Assembly: GCF_009856625.1 (NCBI RefSeq)
Contig: NZ_CP047241.1
Coordinates: 1,984,001 to 2,048,000, forward strand
Source: Aquitalea denitrificans
GTDB lineage: Bacteria > Pseudomonadota > Gammaproteobacteria > Burkholderiales > Chromobacteriaceae
DNA length: 64,000 nt
Direction of reading: 5' to 3'
The notes under the pieces are model-generated. The model did not search any database and had not been told where the DNA came from. It saw only the letters and a list, made by a program, of their open reading frames with translations. This document shows, piece by piece, positions 33,301 to 41,084 of this stretch; the stretch's first letter is position 1, and each line of letters opens with the position of its first letter. Both the position numbers and the translations under genes were made by a program.

Positions 33301-34275
33301 AATCACCCCTATCCACAGTGTCTGCTGGCCAAAGCGCATGGGCTGAAACAGGCTGAACCAGTCCTGGTCAGTCGCATTTTGCCGGCTGGCATGGCCGGTC
33401 TGCTGCTTGCGTCGCTGCCAGTGCTGGTAGCCATGTGACAGCGGGCCATCCTTGATGGTGGCCAGCGGTCGCAGCAGCAGTGCACTTTGTTGCTGTCTGT
33501 CGGTAAAGGGCAGGGCTAGCAGACGGCCATTGTCATCCAGCAGGGCCAGGGTTTTCTGGTGCTCGGCGGGCAGGCTGCCGGCGTAACTGGCGAGGCTGCT
33601 AAGGTTGACATCATGGCCGATGACAAAGCGGCTGCCGTCGCTGGCAGTCCAGCGGCTAACGGCTGTCAGGCCGGTCTGGCGAGTGGTGTAAAAGGTATAT
33701 GGTGCGGTCCAGTACAAGCTGCTGTCGCTAGCAAGCGCCATGGCTCCCCTGAACCAGGGCCGCTGGCGGGCATCGTAATCCTGCTGCCGGGTTTCATGGC
33801 GGATCAGCCTGCGCTGGCGGTCCCAGTAGAACCAGTAGGTGGTGTGGCCCCAGTGGACCGGGTCACTCAGGCGGTTTACCCAGCCGCCATCGGCATTGTG
33901 CAGCAACAGGATTTCACGGCCCGATTCATGTGCCATGTTGACCGAGGCGATCTCGCCATGGTTTTCGATGATGGGAAAGAAGAACTCGTTGAAGCGTTGC
34001 AGCTGCTGCTTGTCTGTCAGCCACTCGGTGTTGCTGTTCCATTGGCTGCTACGGCCCCAGGCCTGGCTGGTGCGCAGCGTGTCTTCAACGCTGCCCAGCA
34101 AATTGCGGGTACGGGCTTCCAGTTGCTGGGCGGAAACCTGCATTTCCGATTGGGCCAGGCTGTCGACCGTGCTCTGGACTATCAGGTGGTAACAGCCAAA
34201 GGCAAATACGGTCAGTGACAGCAGGATGAGTCCGCACATGCGCAGGACCATGCTGCTGGCGAATGTCTTTTTCAA
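30358..34275 (-). CDS. Hybrid sensor histidine kinase (Cache-type sensor, PAS, HisKA, HATPase, two receivers, HPt)
   Basis: 1305 residues from a TTG at 34275 with GGAG at the right distance; an ATG 8 codons later has no ribosome site. Order: membrane helix, large periplasmic sensor (~40-330, QRPWFRGAM recalls Cache domains), membrane helix (~335-355), HAMP, PAS (~450-560), HisKA with FLANMSHEIRTPMNAVIG, HATPase (NLVGNAVKFTEHG, GTGLGLSI), receiver 1 (VVDDNAAARE, LIDWKMPGMDG), receiver 2 (LVEDNQTNQE, LLMDCQMPVMDG) and a C-terminal HPt domain (ARRIVHNLKGLAGNIG). Phosphate can thus pass within the protein to the HPt and on to the adjacent HD-GYP response regulator. The signal is unknown. Confidence 0.94.
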   Translation of the reverse strand: MKKTFASSMVLRMCGLILLSLTVFAFGCYHLIVQSTVDSLAQSEMQVSAQQLEARTRNLLGSVEDTLRTSQAWGRSSQWNSNTEWLTDKQQLQRFNEFFFPIIENHGEIASVNMAHESGREILLLHNADGGWVNRLSDPVHWGHTTYWFYWDRQRRLIRHETRQQDYDARQRPWFRGAMALASDSSLYWTAPYTFYTTRQTGLTAVSRWTASDGSRFVIGHDVNLSSLASYAGSLPAEHQKTLALLDDNGRLLALPFTDRQQQSALLLRPLATIKDGPLSHGYQHWQRRKQQTGHASRQNATDQDWFSLFQPMRFGQQTLWIGVIAPQSAFLPGSTGDILLLLLITLAALVCGGVVALRTARRFALPLQQLADESARIGRLELAVPVSQAALQAPWQEISQLAAAQEQMRQQLQTSTTELQHARSQLELKVSERTSALLHQVALVEALLDIIPNPIFYKGEDGRFIGCNQAYEQAFGVNRRDFIGKRVLDLDYLPLADRQHYQQEDEAVIANCSRIAREEQLPFADGQLHHVLYSVTGFRHQDSTPGGLIGMIVDVSALKTAEQDAREARRIAEAATRAKADFLANMSHEIRTPMNAVIGMTQLALQTSLNPQQRNYLDKVHIAANGLLGLINDILDFSKIEAGKLSCEQTDFMLEDVISQVADLVALRVRDKGLELLFDIATDVPPRLIGDPLRLGQVLNNLVGNAVKFTEHGEITLAVRLEAEDAEQLLLSFEVRDTGIGMSQAEQENVFHAFAQADSSTTRRYGGTGLGLSICKHIVELMHGDITVSSTPGAGSSFSFTCRLGKAQSQPVQLSTLPDIRGMRALVVDDNAAAREVFVHMLQALQLEADAVDSGPAALLALQQAHDAGRPYQLALIDWKMPGMDGVETLQYIQARPVLPTPACLLATAHDSDSLTQALGQTPVDGILDKPATFSTLLDAIHTACRHQPALTHSSSAPRLDLPQLKQLLQNCRVLLVEDNQTNQEVALELLRQVGIQADLAENGAEAVEMAGKQDYQLLLMDCQMPVMDGLEATRQLRLLPAHAACKIVAMTANVMAGEEQRCLDAGMDDYIAKPIDIQVFYATLLRHLRPGLPQALPGSGNNPQPHPPGSTLLDRNTALLRMGGDQTLYTRLLSRFQERERDAVLRLQQAMAKGEGDSARRIVHNLKGLAGNIGADALAAACRHLEYHLDGDAVQQEEAVTRLQQQLQLLLAHLEEEQAPTELASSTPPEDSRQLISTLAAQLQDNDIKASRTATLLYHALAGHAEADAAQQVSRLAAQYEYDAALQQLEQLATRLQLNLTIQ

Positions 34276-34470
34276 TCAGCGCTCCAATACCGGCGTACTG
34301 TGCTGTGCTGCTGTGGGGGAATGTTTCTTGCTGACCTGGTTTGGTCCGGAAAGGCTTGAGCTGGCGACTTCCGGGCAGGTTGAATGATATTAACATGCTG
34401 GAAATCGCAAACTCAATTGTCATTGTTGCTTGATGCCCAGCCCCATGTGGAGCCGCTGTCAGGGCTGCAG

Positions 34471-35712
34471 TCAGGACTGAATGGCTTGTGCGGCCCGCAG
34501 CTTGTCCTTCTTGCTCATGCGCTTGCCTTTGATGCCGCCGTTGCCATCACTCAGCGGTGCTGCTACGGGTGCATCCTGCGGTTCGAAACCGGCAATGTGC
34601 TCGCGTAAAACCTGTAGCTGCTGGCGTTTTTCAATCAGGCGAAAATGGCCGGTGCTGTCGGCGTAGACAAAGCTGATGGCGACGCCGCTGGCACCTGCGC
34701 GACCAGTGCGGCCGATGCGATGGGTATAGTCAGCGGGCGAGCGCGGCAGGTCGTAATTGATCACCATGGGCAGGCGGGCAATGTCGATGCCACGGGCCGC
34801 TACATCGGTAGCGACCAGTACCTGCAATTGTGCAGACTTGAAGTCGGCCAGGGCTTGGCCCCGCTGGCTCTGGCTGCAGTCGCTGTGCAGGGCTGCCGCA
34901 CGTATGCCGGCCTGTTGCAGCTTGCCGCTGACGCGCTCTGCCGTGTGGCGGCTGGCTACAAATACCAGCACCCGTTCCGGATTCTCGCTTTGCAGCAGAT
35001 GGCGCAGCAGCATGGTGCGGCGGGCTGCATCCACTTCGATGGCACGCTGGCGGATGGCCGGGGTGTTGTCCGGCGTGGCCGGGATGTCGATGGTTTGCGG
35101 CTCACGCAATAGCTGCTGTGCCAGTGTGCGTAAGGCGAGGGGGAAGGTGGCGGAAAACAGCAGGTTCTGCCGGTAGGGCGGCAGCAAATCCAGCAGCTGG
35201 CCGATTTCGGCGGCAAAGCCCAGATCCAGCAGACGATCGGCTTCGTCCAGTACCAGGGTGCTGACGCCGGACAGGCGCAGGGCATTGTGCTGCAGCAAAT
35301 CCAGCAAGCGCCCCGGCGTGGCTACCACGATATCGGCACCACCGCGCAGGGCCATCATCTGTGGATTAATGGAAACGCCGCCATAGGCCACCACTACCTT
35401 GGGGTGGCGCGGCAGGCTGTTGCCAAGCTCACGCAGGATGCTACCCACCTGCATGGCCAGCTCACGCGTAGGTAGCAAAACCAGCCCATACAACTGGCGA
35501 CGGCTGCCATGCTGGCCGCTCAGCCACTGTTGCAGTAGCGGCAGGCAGTAGGCGGCGGTTTTGCCCGAGCCAGTCTGTGCGGTGGCCAGCACATCGCTCC
35601 CTTGCAGGATAAGGGGGATGGCGGCGTGCTGGATGGCGCTGGGGGTGGCATAGCCTTGAGCGGCGGCGGCATCGGCCAGCGCGGGCTGCAGGCCCAGGGA
35701 GGTGAATGGCAT
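34471..35712 (-). CDS. rhlE: DEAD-box RNA helicase, RhlE-like
   Basis: 413 residues from the ATG at 35712, giving the usual RhlE start MPFTSLGLQPAL. All core motifs are present: Q motif (GYATPSAIQ), I (AQTGSGKT), Ia (PTRELA), II (DEAD), III (SAT), IV-VI (LVATDVAARGIDIARL, HRIGRTGRAG). RhlE helicases remodel RNA during ribosome assembly and mRNA decay. The C-terminal tail is short and basic (KGKRMSKKDKLRA), less extended than in many RhlE proteins. Confidence 0.93.
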   Translation of the reverse strand: MPFTSLGLQPALADAAAAQGYATPSAIQHAAIPLILQGSDVLATAQTGSGKTAAYCLPLLQQWLSGQHGSRRQLYGLVLLPTRELAMQVGSILRELGNSLPRHPKVVVAYGGVSINPQMMALRGGADIVVATPGRLLDLLQHNALRLSGVSTLVLDEADRLLDLGFAAEIGQLLDLLPPYRQNLLFSATFPLALRTLAQQLLREPQTIDIPATPDNTPAIRQRAIEVDAARRTMLLRHLLQSENPERVLVFVASRHTAERVSGKLQQAGIRAAALHSDCSQSQRGQALADFKSAQLQVLVATDVAARGIDIARLPMVINYDLPRSPADYTHRIGRTGRAGASGVAISFVYADSTGHFRLIEKRQQLQVLREHIAGFEPQDAPVAAPLSDGNGGIKGKRMSKKDKLRAAQAIQS

Positions 35713-35879
35713 GAGGGGGCAGACCGTGAAGAATGGAAGAAGCGGCAAAGCCGCCAGAGGCGCGCAGTATCAGCCTGTCAGCCTGCAGGGTCAAGCTTGC
35801 TGCAATCTGAGCGGCAGGCGGGGACATTTAAGGGTAAAATCCGGGCTCGCCAGCCAAAGTAAAGTGAAGCAATCAGCTC

Positions 35880-37262
35880 ATGGAAGAAACAGAAGTCAAA
35901 GAAAAACCCAGATATGCCATCGTGGCGTCGGTTCAATTGCCGGAAGTCAGCGATATCGAATTTGCCTCCTCGCTGACCGAGCTGAGCGAACTGGCCAAGA
36001 CCCTGGGTTTTCAGGTGGTGCATACCTTTGTGCAGAAGCGTAACGGCTTTGACCGTACCGCCTATCTGGGGGTGGGCAAGCTGGAAGAAATCCACATGTA
36101 CGTCAATCGCGGCCTGCGCGCTGACGAGCTGGCCGATGCACCTCCGCAGCTGGATCCGTCCGCCATTGAGATTGATGTGCTGCTGGTGGATCACGAAATT
36201 TCCCCGTCCCAGGCGCGCAATCTGGAGCTGGCCGTTGGTTGCGAAGTGATGGACCGCACCATGGTGATTCTGGAAATCTTCCATCGCAATGCCCGTTCGC
36301 GCGCGGCCAAGGCACAGGTGGAAATCGCCCGCCTGGGTTATATGGCACCGCGCCTGCGCGAAGCTGCCAAACTGGCCGGCCCGCAGGGTCGTCAACGCAG
36401 CGGCATGGGTGGCCGCGGTTCGGGCGAATCGCATACCGAGCTGGACCGCCGCAAGGTGCGCGACCGCATTGCCGAGCTGCAACGTGAAATCCTGGGGATG
36501 GAGCTGGAACGCAAGACCCAGCGTGCCCGCCGACTGGAGCGGCAGGGGCAGGGGCTGGCCGGGGTGTCGCTGGTGGGTTACACCAATGCCGGCAAGTCCA
36601 CCTTGATGCGGGCGCTCACCGGCAGCGAAGTGCTGGTGGCCAACAAGCTGTTTGCCACCCTGGATACCACGGTGCGTGCCATTTACCCTGAAAGCGTGCC
36701 GCGCGTGCTGGTGAGCGATACCGTGGGTTTCATCAAGAACCTGCCGCACGGCCTGGTGGCTTCGTTCAAATCCACGCTGGAAGAAGCGCTGGATGCCGGT
36801 TTGCTACTGCATGTGATCGACGCCAGCGACCCTGGCTTTGAACGCCAGCTGGAAGTGACCGACACCGTATTGCAGGAAATCGGTGCTGATGAAGTACCGC
36901 GTATCCGCGTGTTCAACAAGATCGACCATGTGGCAGATGAAAGCGCCTGGCGGGCCGAGCTTGAACAGCGCTACCCCGGTTGTGTGGTGATGAGCGCGCG
37001 CCGCCCGGACGATGTTTCCGCCTTGCGTGCGCGCATCGTGGCCTTCTTTCAGCAGGATCTGACCGAGGATGAAATCCTGCTGCCGTGGTCGGTCCAGCAA
37101 TTGCGCGGTGAAATCTATAGCCACTGCCAGGTGCTGGAAGAGCGGGCGGATGAGGAAGGCAGCTGGTTCCGTGTGCGTGGTGAGCCGGAGCAGCTGCGCC
37201 GTCTGCACGAAAAGCTCAATCCCGGCTCCGGCGGGCGGGAAAAGGAACACTGGGAAGTCTGA
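35880..37262 (+). CDS. hflX: GTPase HflX
   Basis: 460 residues. N-terminal HflX domain (~20-190) with the glycine-rich linker RQRSGMGGRGSGESHTELDRRKVRDRI, then a G domain with G1 GYTNAGKST, G2 around LDTT, G3 DTVGF and G4 FNKID. HflX binds the 50S subunit and splits stalled 70S ribosomes, notably in heat stress. In many bacteria it lies beside hfq, but here it stands alone next to rhlE. It carries an extra C-terminal ~90 residues (QQLRGEIYSHCQVLEERADEEGSWFRVRGEPEQLRRL) common to the proteobacterial form. Confidence 0.94.
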   Translation: MEETEVKEKPRYAIVASVQLPEVSDIEFASSLTELSELAKTLGFQVVHTFVQKRNGFDRTAYLGVGKLEEIHMYVNRGLRADELADAPPQLDPSAIEIDVLLVDHEISPSQARNLELAVGCEVMDRTMVILEIFHRNARSRAAKAQVEIARLGYMAPRLREAAKLAGPQGRQRSGMGGRGSGESHTELDRRKVRDRIAELQREILGMELERKTQRARRLERQGQGLAGVSLVGYTNAGKSTLMRALTGSEVLVANKLFATLDTTVRAIYPESVPRVLVSDTVGFIKNLPHGLVASFKSTLEEALDAGLLLHVIDASDPGFERQLEVTDTVLQEIGADEVPRIRVFNKIDHVADESAWRAELEQRYPGCVVMSARRPDDVSALRARIVAFFQQDLTEDEILLPWSVQQLRGEIYSHCQVLEERADEEGSWFRVRGEPEQLRRLHEKLNPGSGGREKEHWEV

Positions 37263-37286
37263 CGCTGCGATTCCCCAAACATGGCA

Positions 37287-37313
37287 AGGCCCATGCTGCA
37301 ATGGCATGGGCCT
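37287..37313 (+). terminator. Terminator after hflX
   Basis: Stem AGGCCCATGC / GCATGGGCCT with a 7-nt loop, followed by TGTTGTTTT on the plus strand. Confidence 0.75.
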
Positions 37314-37337
37314 GTTGTTTTATCAGCGCGGGGGCGC

Positions 37338-38144
37338 TTAGCCCGGCACCCCCAGAATCACACTGGATGCCTTGAAAATGGCGGTGGCGCGGCTGCCGGT
37401 CTGCAAGCCCATTTCCACGGCGCTGCCATTAGTGATGATGGCGGCAATGCTGACGCCGGTGGCCACTTCGATAACCACCTCGCTATTGACTGCACCCGCA
37501 ATCAGCCGGCTGACCGTACCGCGCAGCTGATTGCGCGCCGACAGGCGGATGTCATCGTCTTCGGTGCCGACAATCACCGATGAAGCCTTGATCAGCGCAT
37601 AGGCGGTGACGCCGGGCTCCAGTCCCAGATTAAGTACGCTGTCACGGGTAACTACGGCCACCAGCCGCAGGCCGTCGGTGATTTCCAGCTCCACTTCATC
37701 ATTTACTGCGCCGGTCTTGATGGCGATGACCTTGCCCATAAACTGGTTGCGCGCACTGGTTTTCATGCTCATGCCTCCCAAAAGCAGCAGATCGTCGGCC
37801 ATGCCGCTGGCCTGACGCTGCAGGTTACGCAGGAATTGCTGATGTTCCCGCTCGATGATTTGATAGTTTTCCACTAGCTGCCGCCCGCGTGCTGTCAGGC
37901 GGGTGCCGCCACCGCCCTTGCCGCCGGACAGACGTTCCACCAGCGGTTCTCCTGCCAGATTATTCATGTGATCGATGGCATCCCAGGCAGCCTTGTAGCT
38001 GAGCTTGATGTCTCGTGCCGCCTGGCTGATGGAACCGCAGACATCGATTTGCGCCAGTAAGGCCAGATGCTGCGGACTGCCGAATTTTTCCCCGGCCAGA
38101 TTCAGCCATAATGCGCCTTGCAAGGTGATGTCCGGTTGTTTCAT
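37338..38144 (-). CDS. modE: Molybdate-responsive regulator ModE
   Basis: 268 residues from the ATG at 38144; a longer upstream reading would be wrong, because it lies in the preceding gene. N-terminal LysR-like winged helix (HLALLAQIDVCGSISQAARDIKLSYKAAWDAIDHMNNLAGEPLVER), followed by GKGGGGTRLTARGRQL and two TOBE/Mop domains (MKTSARNQFMGKVIAIKTGAVNDEVELEI and LSARNQLRGTVSRLIAGAVNSEVVIEV). Dimeric ModE binds molybdate and represses mod genes. It is the last gene of its own target operon, 2 nt after the nifQ-like gene, and a ModE box lies before modA, so autoregulation is likely. Confidence 0.95.
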   Translation of the reverse strand: MKQPDITLQGALWLNLAGEKFGSPQHLALLAQIDVCGSISQAARDIKLSYKAAWDAIDHMNNLAGEPLVERLSGGKGGGGTRLTARGRQLVENYQIIEREHQQFLRNLQRQASGMADDLLLLGGMSMKTSARNQFMGKVIAIKTGAVNDEVELEITDGLRLVAVVTRDSVLNLGLEPGVTAYALIKASSVIVGTEDDDIRLSARNQLRGTVSRLIAGAVNSEVVIEVATGVSIAAIITNGSAVEMGLQTGSRATAIFKASSVILGVPG

Positions 38145-38146
38145 GT

Positions 38147-38701
38147 CTATTGTCCGGAAAGTGTGGGCAGGCAGGCGGCATGCTCGCGGCAGCGCCCGCA
38201 CTCTGGCGGTTTGAGATCGGGGAGGCCCAGTTGCTCGCCCAGCTCTGCATACAGGAAGCGTTTCCACTTGATATCACCCTGATTGCGCGCATACAGCGGG
38301 TACAGGTAGTACTGCAACAGCTGGTTTACTTCGTGACGACCCGATAGCCCCATGTCCTGCCACAGGTGGCGGCTGCCCAGGCTGGCCACTGCCACGGCAT
38401 GTGCCAGCCAGCGGCCATGTTGCGGGTTTTCTGCTGCCGAACGGTTGGCCAGCAGCATGGTCAGCAGGGCCTTGTTCAGGGGTGGTCGCTGTGACAGTAG
38501 CTGCTGGTATTGCACGTCCGCCAGAGCCTCCATGCAGCCAAGCTCCGGCGCGCAGGCGGACAGCACCTCCAGCAGTTCCTGCTGCGGCAGGCCCAGTGTC
38601 CAGGCATACAGGGGCAGCTCGCCATCCTGCGCATTGCGCAATACGCCCAGCATGGCGCGGGTGAGCAGGCGGAAGGCTTGCTGCTGTTGGAAATCATCCA
38701 T
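38147..38701 (-). CDS. NifQ-like protein in a molybdate operon, with an incomplete Cys motif
   Basis: 184 residues. The C-terminal half matches NifQ: HLWQDMGLSGRHEVNQLL, then NQGDIKWKRFLYAELGE and a terminal Cys cluster. NifQ is an Fe-S molybdenum carrier that feeds Mo to nitrogenase cofactor assembly through a C-x4-C-x2-C-x5-C motif. Here I see Cys168-x2-Cys171-x5-Cys177, but the expected first Cys is Leu163. No nif gene is in the window. It overlaps modC by 8 nt and precedes modE by 2 nt, so a role in Mo delivery or storage is likely, but not proven. Confidence 0.8.
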   Translation of the reverse strand: MDDFQQQQAFRLLTRAMLGVLRNAQDGELPLYAWTLGLPQQELLEVLSACAPELGCMEALADVQYQQLLSQRPPLNKALLTMLLANRSAAENPQHGRWLAHAVAVASLGSRHLWQDMGLSGRHEVNQLLQYYLYPLYARNQGDIKWKRFLYAELGEQLGLPDLKPPECGRCREHAACLPTLSGQ

Positions 38702-39401
38702 GGGAAGTCTCCGTCAGGCCGGCAGGCGGCTGGCCAAGCCGGCCATCCTGCAGGTAAAGGGTTTGCTGGCCGAAGGCGCGCACATCTTCGGCATCGTGGG
38801 TGATCAGCAGCATGGGAATGGACAGCCGCTGTAGCAGTTCGGCAAGCTCGCTGCGCAATTGCTGGCGCAAGGCTGGGTCCAGTGCCGAGAACGGCTCGTC
38901 CAGCAGCAGCGCCCGTGGCTCTGCCACCAGTGCGCGCGCCAGTGCGGTACGCTGACGCTGGCCGCCGGATAGGGTGGCCGGCAGCTGGTCGGCCAGCGCT
39001 TCCAGTCCAAAGGCATTGAGCCAGTAATCCACTGCCACCAGTTGGCGTCGCCGCCCAGGGTTGAGCCAGCCACGCTGCAGGCCAAAACCGATGTTCTGGC
39101 GCACGCTCAGGTGCGGAAATAGCGCGTAATCCTGAAACAGATAGCCCAGCTGTCTTTGCTGCGGACTCAGGCAAATGCCTTGGGCACTATCGAACAGGCT
39201 GCGGCCATCCAGCCGGATGTGCCCGGCTGCGGGGTGGTGCAGACCGGCGATGGCCTTGAGCAGCATGCTCTTGCCTGCGCCGGACGGACCATAGACCACC
39301 AGTTGCTGGCAATCGCTGTGCAGTGCGATATCCAGCGAGAAGCTGCGGCTGCCGCTGGACAGGGTATGGCGGATGGCCAGATCGAAGCGTGGAGTGTTCA
39401 T
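38694..39401 (-). CDS. modC: Molybdate ABC transporter ATPase ModC, short form without TOBE domain
   Basis: 235 residues with Walker A (GPSGAGKS), Q-loop (LFQDYALFPHLSV), signature (LSGGQRQR), Walker B (LLLDEPFSALD) and switch His (LITHD). E. coli ModC is about 350 residues because of a C-terminal molybdate-binding TOBE/Mop domain; that part is absent here, and the frame ends straight after the ATPase core by overlapping the next gene. Feedback inhibition of transport by molybdate through that domain should therefore be missing. Confidence 0.93.
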   Translation of the reverse strand: MNTPRFDLAIRHTLSSGSRSFSLDIALHSDCQQLVVYGPSGAGKSMLLKAIAGLHHPAAGHIRLDGRSLFDSAQGICLSPQQRQLGYLFQDYALFPHLSVRQNIGFGLQRGWLNPGRRRQLVAVDYWLNAFGLEALADQLPATLSGGQRQRTALARALVAEPRALLLDEPFSALDPALRQQLRSELAELLQRLSIPMLLITHDAEDVRAFGQQTLYLQDGRLGQPPAGLTETSHG

Positions 39402-39402
39402 C

Positions 39403-40089
39403 TTAGCGCTCCGCCAGTCGGCCGGGGGCCAGTTTGCCCGCTAGCAGCAACACCAGTATGCAGACTACCGAAGTCACCAGCACCAGCCGGTTGGCGCTAT
39501 CGTCCTGTCCGGCCTGTACTGCCTCGTAGATGGCCACGGACAGGGTTTGTGTCTTGCCGGGAATGCTGCCGGCCACCATCAGCGTGGCACCAAACTCGCC
39601 CAGTGCACGGGCAAAGGCCAGCAGCAGGCCAGCCAGAATGCCGCGCCAGGCCAGGGGCAGGGTGATGCGAAAGAAAATGCCGATTTCGGAAATGCCCAGC
39701 ACCCGGCCAGCCTGCTCCAGCTGGCCGTCCACAGCTTCGAATGCAGCGCGCGCCGGTTTGTATACCAGCGGAAAGGCAACCAGCGCAGCAGCAATCACCG
39801 CGCCCTGCCAGGTAAAGATCAGGTTGATGCCGAAGTTGTCCAGCAACCAGCCGCCCAGCGGGCCGCGCCGGCCCAGCAGGGTGAGCAGGTAGTAGCCCAG
39901 TACGGTGGGCGGCATCACCATGGGCAGGGTCAGTACAGTGTCCAGCAGGTTGCGGCCGGGAAAGCGCCCACGGGCCAGTAGCAGCCCCACGCCAACTCCC
40001 AGCAGCAGGTTGAGCAGAGTGGCAAAACCGGCCACTCGTAGCGATAGGCCCAGGGCAGTCCAGGCCGGGTCATTCATCCAGTCAGGCAT
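39403..40089 (-). CDS. modB: Molybdate ABC transporter permease ModB
   Basis: 228 residues, about five transmembrane helices. The inner-membrane EAA loop reads ARALGEFGATLMVAGSIPGKTQTL, which is the ModB hallmark, and VMPPTVLGYYLL is typical as well. It is 3 nt after modA and 1 nt before modC, so the three transporter genes are coupled. Confidence 0.95.
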   Translation of the reverse strand: MPDWMNDPAWTALGLSLRVAGFATLLNLLLGVGVGLLLARGRFPGRNLLDTVLTLPMVMPPTVLGYYLLTLLGRRGPLGGWLLDNFGINLIFTWQGAVIAAALVAFPLVYKPARAAFEAVDGQLEQAGRVLGISEIGIFFRITLPLAWRGILAGLLLAFARALGEFGATLMVAGSIPGKTQTLSVAIYEAVQAGQDDSANRLVLVTSVVCILVLLLAGKLAPGRLAER

Positions 40090-40092
40090 GAT

Positions 40093-40842
40093 TCAGGGCT
40101 TGTGGAATCCGTAACGGCTCAGAATGGCTTGTGCGGCAGGGGACAGCAGGTAGCTGACAAAGCGCTGAGCCTCGGTGGCATTGGCCGCCGTGGCAGTGCG
40201 GGCAACCGGGTAGCTGATGCTTTCATCCAGCGGCACGGTAAACGCCACTTTTACCTTGTCCGGCATGATGGCGGCGTCAGTCTGGTAGACAAAGCCGGCT
40301 TCCACCTCGCCGCGAGCGACATAGTCCAGCGACTGGCGCACGTTCTGGGTATTGATGGCCTTGGCTTCCACTGCCGGCCACAAACGGGCGGCTTCCAGCG
40401 CATGCTTGGCATAGCGGCCCACCGGCACGCTGGCCGGAATACCCAGAGCCACATGCTTGATGGCAGCCTGTTGCAGGTCGGACAACTGCTGCAGTTTCAG
40501 CTTGCTGTCGGCAGGAACGATGACCACCAGCGCATTGCGGGCAAAATCCTTGCGGTCGGCACTGTTGACCAGCTTTTGCTTGACCGCGCTGTCCATGGTT
40601 TCCTGGTCGGCAGAGGCAAACACATCTACCGGCGCACCCTTGGCCATTTGCTGCAGCAAGGCACCGGAAGCGGCAAAGTTGAAGTTGACCTTGCTGCCGG
40701 GGTTTTTCGCCTCAAAGCCTTGGGCGATGTCCTTGAAGGCGTTGGTAAGGCTGGCAGCGGCGGAAACGGTGATTTCCCCGGCCAGCGTGTTGCCTGCCAG
40801 CGCCATGCTGCACAGGGAAAGGGCAATCAGCCTTGCTTTCAT
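40093..40842 (-). CDS. modA: Molybdate-binding periplasmic protein ModA
   Basis: 249 residues with a signal peptide (cleavage near AGNTLA-GE) and the ModA motifs VSAAASLTNAFKDIAQ and VNFNFAASGALLQQMAKGAPVDVFASAD, which supply the serine and backbone ligands for the oxyanion. It captures molybdate (or tungstate) for ModBC. It is the first gene of modA-modB-modC-(nifQ-like)-modE, with a ModE box 30 nt before the start codon. Confidence 0.95.
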   Translation of the reverse strand: MKARLIALSLCSMALAGNTLAGEITVSAAASLTNAFKDIAQGFEAKNPGSKVNFNFAASGALLQQMAKGAPVDVFASADQETMDSAVKQKLVNSADRKDFARNALVVIVPADSKLKLQQLSDLQQAAIKHVALGIPASVPVGRYAKHALEAARLWPAVEAKAINTQNVRQSLDYVARGEVEAGFVYQTDAAIMPDKVKVAFTVPLDESISYPVARTATAANATEAQRFVSYLLSPAAQAILSRYGFHKP

Positions 40843-40871
40843 GGATGAGCTCCAGTCTTAAGGTATCAGGT

Positions 40872-40895
40872 CGTAATATACCCTGTTATATAGCG
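40872..40895. promoter_or_regulatory. ModE operator upstream of modA
   Basis: Minus strand reads CGCTATATA-N6-TATATTACG, a close match to the known ModE box (CGNTATATA-N6-TATATAACG type). Its position upstream of modA fits repression of the whole operon, including modE, when molybdate is plentiful. Confidence 0.88.
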
Positions 40896-41084
40896 CGCAG
40901 AAATAATCCTTCTGGGGAATGGGCAATCGGCTGATGTCGGTAGTGCTGCAGCTGGCGGGTCGGGTGGGACAAGTGCCGCTGGCAAAAAAACCTTGTGCGC
41001 CGCAGCAAGGCGGACTAGGATCATGTCAGCCCCTCATGGGCAACGTCGCTCGGACGGTTCCGGGCGCTTACGTGAAAGGTTCAC

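Noticed and set aside
38147..38701. Reading the modC-modE gene as a TorD/NapD-type chaperone
   Set aside because: HLWQDxGL, KWKRFLY and the terminal Cys cluster fit NifQ better, and the mod context agrees.
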